A DNA stretch of 64,000 bases from Methylobacter sp. (GTDB taxonomy: Bacteria > Pseudomonadota > Gammaproteobacteria > Methylococcales > Methylomonadaceae): contig JAUXXQ010000008.1 in NCBI GenBank assembly GCA_030684815.1, positions 1 through 64,000 of the forward strand. The letters run 5' to 3'. The translations under genes and the position numbers were made by a program. Positions 23,771 through 32,468 of the stretch are shown here, piece by piece (within the stretch, counting starts at the first letter, position 1; each line of letters begins with the position of its first letter). The notes below the pieces were generated by a model. It saw only the letters and a program-made list of their open reading frames with translations, searched no databases and was not told the origin of the DNA.

Positions 23771-25876
23771 CTATGAACCAGCGCCCTCCCCTGCCCCAAC
23801 GGCGTTTTCCAGTTTAACCAGCGTTTCAAACTGCCCAATCGGAACAGGCTTGCCAAACAGATAGCCCTGAAAATGGGTGCAACCTTCATTAATCAACAGC
23901 TCGCGCTGTTCTTCGGTCTCGACCCCTTCGGCAATCACATTGAGTTCCAAGTTCTTCGCCATCGCAATAATAGTGCGCACAATAGCTCTATCGCTATTAT
24001 CAGTGGCAATATCGCGCACGAACGACTGGTCTATTTTTAACTGGTTGAGCGGCAGCCGTTTCAGGTATTGCAGGCACGAATAACCGGTACCGAAATCATC
24101 CAGTGAAAAGCGCACGCCGAGTGCCTTTAAGGTATTCATCGTGGCGATAACGGCTTCGACATTCTTCAACAACAGGCTCTCCGTTATCTCCAGTTTAAGC
24201 AGCGCCGGGTTAATGGCATGGCGTTGTAAAATTTCCAGCACCCGCTCGACAAAATCATCCTGGCGAAATTGCCTGGGGCTGACATTCACCGCCAGCACTA
24301 GATGACCGGTCGCCGCACAATCCTGCCACGCTTTGAGTTGGGCGCAGGCGGTATCCAACACCCAATAGCCGATGGACAAAATAAGCCCGGATTGTTCTGC
24401 CAGCGGAATGAACTGCAACGGCGACACCATGCCGCGCTCAGGATGCAGCCAGCGGATTAAGGCTTCCGCACCTAAAGGCCGATACAAATGGTCGACCTGA
24501 ATTTGGTAATACAGCTGCAATTCCTGCTTTTCAATCGCCTCATATAACTGGTTTTCCATTTTCAGCTTTTCATGCGCGTGCAAATTCATCACCGGTGAAA
24601 AGAAGCAAAATACATTGCCGCCCTCTGCTTTGGCGAAATACATCGCCGTGTCGGCATTTTTCATCAAATCATCAATGTGTTCGGCATTATCAGGATAAAG
24701 GGCGATGCCAATGCTGGTCGAGGTGCGCAAAGTATTGTCGCCCAGCACAAACGGCTGGCTCAAATGCAAGTTGATTTTTTTGGCGACGATGGCCGCATCC
24801 AAGGCGATGTCATGGCCGCGCAACACCACCACAAACTCATCGCCGCCCAACCGCGCCACCGTATCATAATCGCGGACACTGGATTTCAGGCGCGCCGCCA
24901 CTTGCACCAACAGCTCATCGCCGACCGAATGACCCAGCGTATCGTTGACATTTTTAAAACGGTCGAGATCCAAAAACATCACCGCCAATTGTTCCGACAT
25001 GCGCGTGGCAATCAACATCGACTGCTCCAGGAATATCAATAAATGCAGCCGGTTCGGCAAGCCGGTCAGGCTGTCATGATGGGCAATGTGTTCAATGCGC
25101 TCTTCCGATTCTTTAAAACGGCTGATGTCGACGAAATTGGCCAGATAAAACTCAATATCCCGGCTTCGGTCACGCACCACCGAAATCGTCATCATTTTGG
25201 GATAAACCGTGCCATCCTTGCGCCTATCCCACATTTCCCCCTGCCAAAAACCGTTTTTCAGGATGGCTTCCCACATAACCTGATATTCATCCTTAGTCGT
25301 CCGCCCCGAAGACAGCAATTTAGGATTACGGCCAATCACCTCGGCTTTGTCATAACCGGTCAACTTAACGAAGGCGGCATTGACATCGACAATGGCGTTG
25401 TTGTGGTCGGTGATGATTATGGCCTCACCGCTATAATTGAAGACGTAGGCGGCCAGCCGTAGCTTGCTGCGTTCCGCATTGCGGCGAATCAGATTGCGCA
25501 CCCGAATAATCAGGGTGTCTTTGGAAATGGGTTTGATCAAATATTCATCAGCGCCCAGATTCAGCCCGGCCAATTCGTTTTGTTCCGAAACATCAGCACT
25601 GACCAGAATCACCGGGATATTGCAGGTGCGGGCTTCATCGCGCATTTGGCGCAACACTTCGATGCCGTCCATACCGGGCATTTTGACATCCAATATCACC
25701 AGTTTCGGCAATTCCGGCTGATTTTTCAGCAACGCTAAAGTCGATGCACCGCTGGTCGCGGTTTTAAGACGAAAGTCCGCTTTAAGCATCGATACCAACA
25801 CATGCAGATTAGTCGGCAGATCATCAACCAGCAAAATCAACGGCTTTTCGTAGGGCATCAAATCAAACTCATTCAT
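23771..25876 (-). CDS. Response regulator with PAS, GGDEF and EAL domains
   Basis: 701 residues. A receiver domain (PLILLVDDLPTNLHVLVSML; phospho-acceptor in LVILDVKMPGMDG) is followed by PAS (about 140-260; YSGEAIIITDHNNAIVDVNA), GGDEF (ARLGGDEFVVV, with an RDYD inhibition site before it) and EAL (GAEALIRWLHP). Cyclase and phosphodiesterase motifs are intact. Its ATG overlaps the stop of the hybrid kinase gene (TAATG), so the two are translationally coupled and the kinase probably phosphorylates this receiver. The output would be c-di-GMP change. Confidence 0.94.
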   Translation of the reverse strand: MNEFDLMPYEKPLILLVDDLPTNLHVLVSMLKADFRLKTATSGASTLALLKNQPELPKLVILDVKMPGMDGIEVLRQMRDEARTCNIPVILVSADVSEQNELAGLNLGADEYLIKPISKDTLIIRVRNLIRRNAERSKLRLAAYVFNYSGEAIIITDHNNAIVDVNAAFVKLTGYDKAEVIGRNPKLLSSGRTTKDEYQVMWEAILKNGFWQGEMWDRRKDGTVYPKMMTISVVRDRSRDIEFYLANFVDISRFKESEERIEHIAHHDSLTGLPNRLHLLIFLEQSMLIATRMSEQLAVMFLDLDRFKNVNDTLGHSVGDELLVQVAARLKSSVRDYDTVARLGGDEFVVVLRGHDIALDAAIVAKKINLHLSQPFVLGDNTLRTSTSIGIALYPDNAEHIDDLMKNADTAMYFAKAEGGNVFCFFSPVMNLHAHEKLKMENQLYEAIEKQELQLYYQIQVDHLYRPLGAEALIRWLHPERGMVSPLQFIPLAEQSGLILSIGYWVLDTACAQLKAWQDCAATGHLVLAVNVSPRQFRQDDFVERVLEILQRHAINPALLKLEITESLLLKNVEAVIATMNTLKALGVRFSLDDFGTGYSCLQYLKRLPLNQLKIDQSFVRDIATDNSDRAIVRTIIAMAKNLELNVIAEGVETEEQRELLINEGCTHFQGYLFGKPVPIGQFETLVKLENAVGAGEGAGS

Positions 25877-28800
25877 TAGGGCTCCAAGTGCTGGGCTTTC
25901 AATAGATTCAAAGTCGCCAGGGCTTCCGGGTGTTCGAAATTATTAATCTGCCGCTGCAAGTCCCGTAACAAGGGGGAATAAGGCAAATCCGCATCGATAA
26001 ATTGTCGCAAAGAATCCAACAATAAGTCAGGTATTATTTCCTGACCGATGATATAGGGCTCCAGCGCCAGCAAAATAGACTTGAGTAAAATAGACGATGT
26101 CCCGCCCGCTGTGATTCGACCCGGTTTCTGATAATCACCGACATATTGGCGCATCTGTTCGAGCGTCTCCAGCAAAACGGCCTCGAAGGCGGCGCGGCTG
26201 GCCAGTGGCGCGTGCGTCCTCAATTCCTCAAGCAATTGACGGCTGGCTTCGGTCAAAGCAACCGCGCTCAGGTTGGCAGCAACGCCTTTGACCGCGTGTA
26301 TCAGCTCGATGGCTGCGCTGATATTGTTGGCGGCCAGCAGACTGTCCAGACGTTGACTTAAATCGTGATAACATTCGATAAAACTGAGCAGCAGACGTTG
26401 TTGCAGCGCCTGATCGCCGTCCAACCGTTCCAATCCGTTCACCCAATCAAACACCGGTTCGCTACGCTGGACTACAGGCAATGCCGCTGCCGGGGCTTCT
26501 GCGCCCAACTGCGTATAACTACGGAGCACACGGGCAATGTCTTCCGGTTCCACCGGCTTGGGGATGAAATCAACCATGCCAATCGCTAGGCAGCGCTCCC
26601 GGTCTTCGGCCATCACCGCAGCGGTCATGGCGACAATAGGCAGATTTTTCCCCTGCGCCAATTCACGAATCTGGCGCGCCGCTTCAATACCACCCATAAC
26701 CGGCATGTGCAAATCCATCAGCACCAAATCAAACGTTTGCCGCCGGACCAGTTCCACCGCTTCTTCGCCATTCCAGGCAATGGTCAAAATTGCACCGCGT
26801 TTTCTGATGATACTAGCCGCCACTTCCTGATTAAGCTCATTGTCTTCAACCAGCAATACGCGGACATTGTCAAAGCGCTGGGCGTGCGGTTCTTCCACGG
26901 CAGGCAAGTTATGGATTTTGCCGTGCAACAAGGCATTAAACAGACGGGAAGGTATCACCGGCTTAGTCAGCACCCCATTAATGCAATCCGCACCAGATTG
27001 TTGCAGCAGCGTTTGTTTGTTATAAGCCGTGACCATCAATATCGGCAACGGCATATTCAGCCCCTTGAGTTGTTCTTGCTCCCTTAACTTGGCCGCCACG
27101 TCCAAACCGCTCATGCCGGGCATCCGCCAATCCAGCAACAGCGCATAAAAAGGTTGCCCCGAGGCATTAGCTTCTGCCACTTTTGCCAGCGCTTGCTCGC
27201 CATTTTCGGCTTCAACCGCCTCCATGCCCCAGGCTTTCAGCAATAACGACAATATCTGCCGCGAGGTCGCCTGGTCATCGGCCACCAGCACCCGTTTGCC
27301 GCACATTTGCAGTGAGTTGGCGCTTATTTGCGCCACATTGCGCATATCTTCCGAGGCGATGCCCACCCCGATAGTGAAAGAAACGGTAGTGCCCTCGCCG
27401 ACCGTACTGTCCAGCGTAATCTGGCCGCCCAATAACTCGACTATTTTTTTGACGATAGCCAAGCCCAGCCCGCTACCGCCGAATTTACGCGTGGTGCTGG
27501 AATCGGCCTGGGAAAACGGTTGAAACAGCACGCCCACTTGATCCGGCGCGATGCCGATGCCGGTATCACGGACATTGAAGCGCAATGTGTTGGTCGTTTC
27601 ACCCTGATGCTCGACCCGCACACTGATATGAATCTCGCCATGATCGGTAAACTTGATGGCGTTACCAACCAGGTTATTCAGTATCTGCACCAGACGAAAC
27701 GGATCGCCCATGACCAACAACGGCATGTCCTGATCAATATCCAAAAACAATTCCAAGCCCTTTTCTTCGGCCTGCAAACTGAGCAACTCGGCGACTTCAA
27801 GCAGCACCGCCTCGACCCGCATCGGAATGCACTCAATCGCCAGACGTCCGGCCTCAATTCTGGAAAAATCCAAAATGTCGTCAATAATGCGCACCAAAGC
27901 CCGACCTGAGCGGCGCACCTTATCGAGTTGCTCACGCTGTTCCGGTTTCAGCTCCGATTCCATCACCATGCGCGTCAAGCCTAAAATGGCATTCATCGGG
28001 GTACGGATCTCGTGGCTCATATTGGCCAGAAATTGCGACTTGGCGAGTAAAGCGGCCTGCGCGGTTTCCTCAGCGCGTTTGCGCTCGGTAATGTCACGCG
28101 CAGCCGCAAACACACCGAGCACATTACCATGGCTATCGCGGTACAGACTGGAGTTGTACAGCACTTCGGTGACTTTGCCCGACACATGGCGAATCGCCAA
28201 GGGGTAATCGGTCACTTCACCTTGCAAAAAAACCTGTTGATAGCCTTCGCGCGCTTTTTCCGGATCGGTAAAATAATCGGGGAAATCGCTGCCAATCAAC
28301 TGCGCACGGGGCATGCCCGATACCAGTTCGGTCGCGGCATTCACGTCAGTAATCTTGCCTTGCGCGCTAATCATCATCAGCGGGTCCAGACTCGCTTCAA
28401 TCAGACTGCGGGCGTATTGGGCGGCAGCCTGAATAGACGCCTCCGCTTTTTTGCGTTCGGTATTGTCGGTGCCGATTAGCAAATAACCGATAATCGCGTC
28501 TTGAGCATCGCGCAGAGCCGTCACCGACACCACCGCCGGAAAACGGCTGCCATCTTTGCGGATGTAAGTCAGCTCATAAATATCTTCAATACCGCGAGAA
28601 GCCTTGAATACCAAAGCTTCAAAACCGGGCGTAATCGGCGTGCCCAGCTCGACGCTCAATTCCTCAGCCCGTGCAATCACTTCGCGCGGATCGGAAATTT
28701 CAGCGGGGGTAATCTTGTTCATCACATCGGCGGCGGCATAGCCCAACATCCGTTCCGCACCCACATTGAATATTTGAATGACGCCCTTGGCATCCGTAGC

Positions 28801-28947
28801 AATACTGGAAAAATTGGCGCTGTTAAAAATCGCGTTCTGCAACGCGTCGGCTTTAATCAGTGCCTCTTGACAACACATTTCTGTGCCGCGATCAGTGGCA
28901 TCTGCGGCCAGCTTAGCAAGGGGTGAAGCAGATATATTTTTAGGCAT
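25876..28947 (-). CDS. Hybrid sensor histidine kinase (PAS, HisKA, HATPase, two REC, Hpt)
   Basis: 1023 residues from the ATG at 28947 (MPKNISASPLAK). A TTG at 28983 would add 12 residues. Two or three PAS domains (GVIQIFNVGAERMLGYAAAD; LMMISAQGKITDVNAATELV) are followed by the dimerisation domain NMSHEIRTPMNAILGLTRMV, the ATPase with DTGIGIAPDQVG and GSGLGLAIVKKIV, then two receiver domains (LLLDWRMPGMSG and LVLMDLHMPVMGG), and a carboxy-terminal Hpt domain with the phosphorylated His in LIHAVKGVAANLS. No membrane segment, so it senses a cytoplasmic signal. It is a BarA/ArcB-like phosphorelay, coupled to the GGDEF-EAL response regulator that overlaps its stop. Confidence 0.94.
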   Translation of the reverse strand: MPKNISASPLAKLAADATDRGTEMCCQEALIKADALQNAIFNSANFSSIATDAKGVIQIFNVGAERMLGYAAADVMNKITPAEISDPREVIARAEELSVELGTPITPGFEALVFKASRGIEDIYELTYIRKDGSRFPAVVSVTALRDAQDAIIGYLLIGTDNTERKKAEASIQAAAQYARSLIEASLDPLMMISAQGKITDVNAATELVSGMPRAQLIGSDFPDYFTDPEKAREGYQQVFLQGEVTDYPLAIRHVSGKVTEVLYNSSLYRDSHGNVLGVFAAARDITERKRAEETAQAALLAKSQFLANMSHEIRTPMNAILGLTRMVMESELKPEQREQLDKVRRSGRALVRIIDDILDFSRIEAGRLAIECIPMRVEAVLLEVAELLSLQAEEKGLELFLDIDQDMPLLVMGDPFRLVQILNNLVGNAIKFTDHGEIHISVRVEHQGETTNTLRFNVRDTGIGIAPDQVGVLFQPFSQADSSTTRKFGGSGLGLAIVKKIVELLGGQITLDSTVGEGTTVSFTIGVGIASEDMRNVAQISANSLQMCGKRVLVADDQATSRQILSLLLKAWGMEAVEAENGEQALAKVAEANASGQPFYALLLDWRMPGMSGLDVAAKLREQEQLKGLNMPLPILMVTAYNKQTLLQQSGADCINGVLTKPVIPSRLFNALLHGKIHNLPAVEEPHAQRFDNVRVLLVEDNELNQEVAASIIRKRGAILTIAWNGEEAVELVRRQTFDLVLMDLHMPVMGGIEAARQIRELAQGKNLPIVAMTAAVMAEDRERCLAIGMVDFIPKPVEPEDIARVLRSYTQLGAEAPAAALPVVQRSEPVFDWVNGLERLDGDQALQQRLLLSFIECYHDLSQRLDSLLAANNISAAIELIHAVKGVAANLSAVALTEASRQLLEELRTHAPLASRAAFEAVLLETLEQMRQYVGDYQKPGRITAGGTSSILLKSILLALEPYIIGQEIIPDLLLDSLRQFIDADLPYSPLLRDLQRQINNFEHPEALATLNLLKAQHLEP

Positions 28948-29122
28948 TACTTTATCCAGTTCAACGCGATAGATGCGCGCCAATTTTCCAGCAAGCTTGA
29001 AGCCGCCAGTTTGTTTTTTGTTGGTAATTAGTATTGGGCAGGCTACTGCTTCATCAACAACTCGTTATACAAGGAGCATCGCACACCTCTATAGCCCGTC
29101 TGTCAAGCTGCCATCAGCCATA

Positions 29123-29304
29123 TTAAGCCAAATCATCCAGATCCAACTTTAAGGCAATGGCAATCTGCTTTAATGCACCAATACTGCCATTACGCTTACG
29201 CCTTCCATTTGGGCAATAGTCGCCTGTGCCAGCCCCGCCTGCCCTGCCAGAGTGGCTTGGCTTAGTTGCCGGCACTCACGCCAGACCTTGATTTTGTTTT
29301 CGCC
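29123..29304 (-). pseudogene. Frameshifted Xre-type antitoxin remnant
   Basis: Read on the minus strand, GENKIKVWRECRQLSQATLA, then GQAGLAQATIAQMEG, is the start of an Xre helix-turn-helix. The frame then breaks, and in another frame the sequence continues RRKRNGSIGALKQIAIAL, KLDLDDLA and a stop at 29123. Together these make the usual end of HigA-like antitoxins. A stop codon lies directly before the GEN start, so the amino end is lost too. No toxin gene is beside it. The remaining 28948-29340 holds nothing else recognisable. Confidence 0.75.
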
Positions 29305-29340
29305 TTAACAAATGACCTAAGACCATCCCAAATGGCGACT

Positions 29341-32283
29341 TCATCGCTTATGCTGTTGGTCGTGCAATAATTGGGCAAACTCTTCCGCCGGCACCGGTTT
29401 GCTTTTGATATAGCCCTGATAGGTATCGCAGCCTTTTTCCTGCAAAAATTCCAATTGCGCGATAGTTTCCACACCTTCGGCCAACACTTTAAAGCCTAAA
29501 ATATGCCCCATGGCAATAATGGTGGCGGCAATTTCCATGTCGTCTTGCAGATGGGGAATATCATCAATAAAGCTCTTGTCGATTTTCAACAGATCCAGCG
29601 GAAAATGTTTAAGGTAGGCTAAAGACGAATAACCGGTGCCAAAGTCGTCAATGGCCAAGCGAACACCCTGTTTACGCAAATCTTTGAGAATAGCGGACGC
29701 ATTGTCCTGGTTATCCATAAGCCCGCTTTCGGTTATTTCCAACTCCAGTTGCCTAGCCGGAAAACCGGTTTCGCTTAACACCCTTGCCACTAACGCACAA
29801 ATGTCGCCGCGCCGGAACTGATGCGGCGACACATTAACCGCCAACGTCAACGACGGCAAACCGGCATCGAGCCACGCCCGCCCTTGACGGCAGGTTTCCC
29901 GCAACACCCATTCGCCAATCGCGATAATCAGGCCGGTTTCTTCTGCGACAGGGATAAAGCGGAACGGTGGGATCAAGCCTTCAACCGGATCTTGCCAACG
30001 CACCAAAGCCTCTGCACCGACGATGCGACCGGTAACGATGTCCATTTGCGGCTGGTAAAAAACACGCAAATCCCCTTGTTCTATCGCTTTGCGTAAGCGC
30101 GACTCCAACGCAATCCGTTCACGCGCAACCAGCGTCAAGTCCTCGGAAAAATAGGCAAAGCAGCCGCGGCCGGCATCTTTCGCCTGATACAGCGCGGCAT
30201 CGGCGTGATCCATCAACAGCTCAGGACTGTCGCCGTGTTGCGGATACAGGCTAATGCCGATACTGGCGCCAATTTGAACTTCCTCGTTTTGGCCCAAACA
30301 AAAAAGTCGGCTTAATTCGGCAATGATTTCTTCAGCAACGCGTGCAGCGTCTTCAGGATGGGCAATGTCTTCCAGCAAGATGACAAATTCATCGCCGCCC
30401 AATCGGGCCACCATGTCCACATCGCGCAAGCGTGCGGTAATTCTGGCGGCCACTTGTTGCAACAATTCGTCGCCAGCCAAATGGCCCAAACTGTCGTTGA
30501 CTGCTTTGAAGCGGTCCAAATCGAGCATCAGCAAGGCCAGCTGCTTACCGTCGCGCCGCTCCACATCAATGCCGTGTTTCAGCCGCTCCTGCAACAACCG
30601 ACGGTTGGGCAATTGGGTCAGCGGATCATAAAACGCCAGTTGTTTGATTTGTTCTTCAGCCGCCTTGCGCTCGGTGATGTCGATATGGGTGCCGACATAA
30701 TGGGTCACTTCGCCATTATCGCCTTTGACCACTGAAATAATCAGCCACTTGGGATAAATTTCCCCATTTTTGCGCCTATCCCAAATTTCCCCTTGCCAAG
30801 TGCCGTCACGTTCTATGGCCGCCCACATCTCGGCATAGAAAGCCTCGTTATGACGCCCCGATTTAAGCAGCCCGACCCGCTGTCCGACCGCCTCTTCTTT
30901 GCTGTAGCCGGTGGATTCGGTAAAAGCCCGGTTGACTTGCAAAATAATGCTCGCTGCATCGGTGATGACCATCGGTTCATTCGACTCGAAAGCAATGGCG
31001 GCCACGCGCAGGCGCTCCTCCGCCTGTTTAGTCAGGGTGACATCACGCAGGGCGCTGGCAAAAAACTGCCCTTGCTCGGTTTTAATCGGGCTGACACTGA
31101 TATCAACATCAAAAACGCTGCCGTCTTTACGCATCGCCTTGACCGAGCGCCCCCCCCTCAACGGCCTGGCAACCGGTGCGGCAACAAATTTGGCGTGCAA
31201 CTCAGGATGTTTTGGCCGGAAACCTTCAGGTATCAAAACCTCAATCGACTGGCCAAGCAGTTCGCCCAATTTGTAACCCAGCATCAATTCGGCTTGTTGG
31301 TTGACTTGGGTAATAATGCCCTGCTTATCGCTAATCAGCATGGCATCGGGGGTGGCGTTAAAAATGTCGCGCTGGTACAGCTCTTTTGCCACCAGTTTAT
31401 GCTCGGCTTGCCTGCGGGCAACGAAATAAGTGGCCAGCGTCATCCCAGTCAAAGACAATATCAACATAAAAAACCAATAATTGGCCAAATAGGTTTGGGC
31501 CATATCTTGGGCGAAATAGCCGGTTCCCTGCTGTGCGCCCAGCCGCCCCATAAACGCCGACATCACCAATATCAGCACAACGCCGTGGGTTTCCAGGCGT
31601 ACTGCCACCAACGTCATAACCAAAAACATCCAGTAACCTTTACTGAGAGAGCCCACCGAATCTTGCAACCACCCCATAAAAACGACTTGGCCGACCACAA
31701 CCGTCAACACTAACAACAACATAAACTCAGCCAAGCGTTTCGGCTTTAACAAGCCATCAGGCAGTGTCCGCCAGACCAAAACCAGCGGTGTAATCAGGAT
31801 AATGCCCAAGGTGTCGCCCATCCACCAATAACCCACCTCCCTAAAAAAATGCTCCCCGCTCAGCAATCCGGAAAAAACCAGTGTTGCCGTTCCTGACAAC
31901 GCCGCCATGGCACTGGCGATAGCGCCAACAATCAGCAGCAGCAAATAGCTGTACATTGATAGCACGGATTGTCCGAAAGCGCCGCTACGCTTCAATAACC
32001 AAACCGCCAACAGCGCTTCCAGCGTATTGCCCAACGCAATGGACACAGCCACAGCAAAAGAACCGAGCATAATCATATTAAGTAGAAACGCACCGACAAA
32101 GACGCCACCGGCATAGCGGTTGCCCCCTAACAACAACGCCGACAGCGCCAGTCCAGCCGGCAGCCAAATGATGCTGATAACCGCATTGCCGGAACAACAG
32201 GCATACACAAGCCAGCCCAGCAACGCATAAATCGCTGCCAGGCCGAGCGGCTTTAACAGTTGGGACATCTGGATATTTATCAT
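29341..32283 (-). CDS. MASE1-PAS-PAS-GGDEF-EAL membrane sensor
   Basis: 980 residues. The amino end is a MASE1 membrane domain of about eight segments (residues 10-290; SIIWLPAGLALSALLLGGNR, then FREVGYWWMGDTLGIILITP). Two PAS domains follow (about 315-430, DAMLISDKQGIITQVNQQAE; about 435-560, with STGYSKEEAVGQ), then GGDEF (ARLGGDEFVILLED, with RDVD inhibition site) and EAL (GAEALVRWQDP). All catalytic motifs are intact. The carboxy half is very close to the next gene (32465-35692), which points to tandem duplication with a different sensor end. Signal unknown; MASE1 proteins often sense host- or envelope-related cues. Confidence 0.94.
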   Translation of the reverse strand: MINIQMSQLLKPLGLAAIYALLGWLVYACCSGNAVISIIWLPAGLALSALLLGGNRYAGGVFVGAFLLNMIMLGSFAVAVSIALGNTLEALLAVWLLKRSGAFGQSVLSMYSYLLLLIVGAIASAMAALSGTATLVFSGLLSGEHFFREVGYWWMGDTLGIILITPLVLVWRTLPDGLLKPKRLAEFMLLLVLTVVVGQVVFMGWLQDSVGSLSKGYWMFLVMTLVAVRLETHGVVLILVMSAFMGRLGAQQGTGYFAQDMAQTYLANYWFFMLILSLTGMTLATYFVARRQAEHKLVAKELYQRDIFNATPDAMLISDKQGIITQVNQQAELMLGYKLGELLGQSIEVLIPEGFRPKHPELHAKFVAAPVARPLRGGRSVKAMRKDGSVFDVDISVSPIKTEQGQFFASALRDVTLTKQAEERLRVAAIAFESNEPMVITDAASIILQVNRAFTESTGYSKEEAVGQRVGLLKSGRHNEAFYAEMWAAIERDGTWQGEIWDRRKNGEIYPKWLIISVVKGDNGEVTHYVGTHIDITERKAAEEQIKQLAFYDPLTQLPNRRLLQERLKHGIDVERRDGKQLALLMLDLDRFKAVNDSLGHLAGDELLQQVAARITARLRDVDMVARLGGDEFVILLEDIAHPEDAARVAEEIIAELSRLFCLGQNEEVQIGASIGISLYPQHGDSPELLMDHADAALYQAKDAGRGCFAYFSEDLTLVARERIALESRLRKAIEQGDLRVFYQPQMDIVTGRIVGAEALVRWQDPVEGLIPPFRFIPVAEETGLIIAIGEWVLRETCRQGRAWLDAGLPSLTLAVNVSPHQFRRGDICALVARVLSETGFPARQLELEITESGLMDNQDNASAILKDLRKQGVRLAIDDFGTGYSSLAYLKHFPLDLLKIDKSFIDDIPHLQDDMEIAATIIAMGHILGFKVLAEGVETIAQLEFLQEKGCDTYQGYIKSKPVPAEEFAQLLHDQQHKR

Positions 32284-32355
32284 TGTTATTATTTTTCCTT
32301 ACTACGATTTTGTTTTATACCCTTTGGGCTTAATTGTCGGTTTATTAAAATTATT

Positions 32356-32468
32356 ACCGCAAAGGAGCAAAAATATTTAACCGCAAAGTTACGCAGAGTT
32401 TATCGCAGAGTTTCGCAATTTTTTCTTGGCGTTACTTTGCGTATAACTTTGTGCTCCTCTGCGGTTAA
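32356..32468. repeat. 'accgcagag' element, copy 1
   Basis: ACCGCAAAGGAGCA at 32356 pairs with TGCTCCTCTGCGGT near 32466, and AACCGCAAAGTTACGCAGAG at 32379 pairs with the CTTTGCG-rich right arm. Its last nucleotides (GGTTAA) provide the stop codon of the gene at 32465-35692. Four further copies occur at 35813, 36617, 40985 and 46287. Confidence 0.75.
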
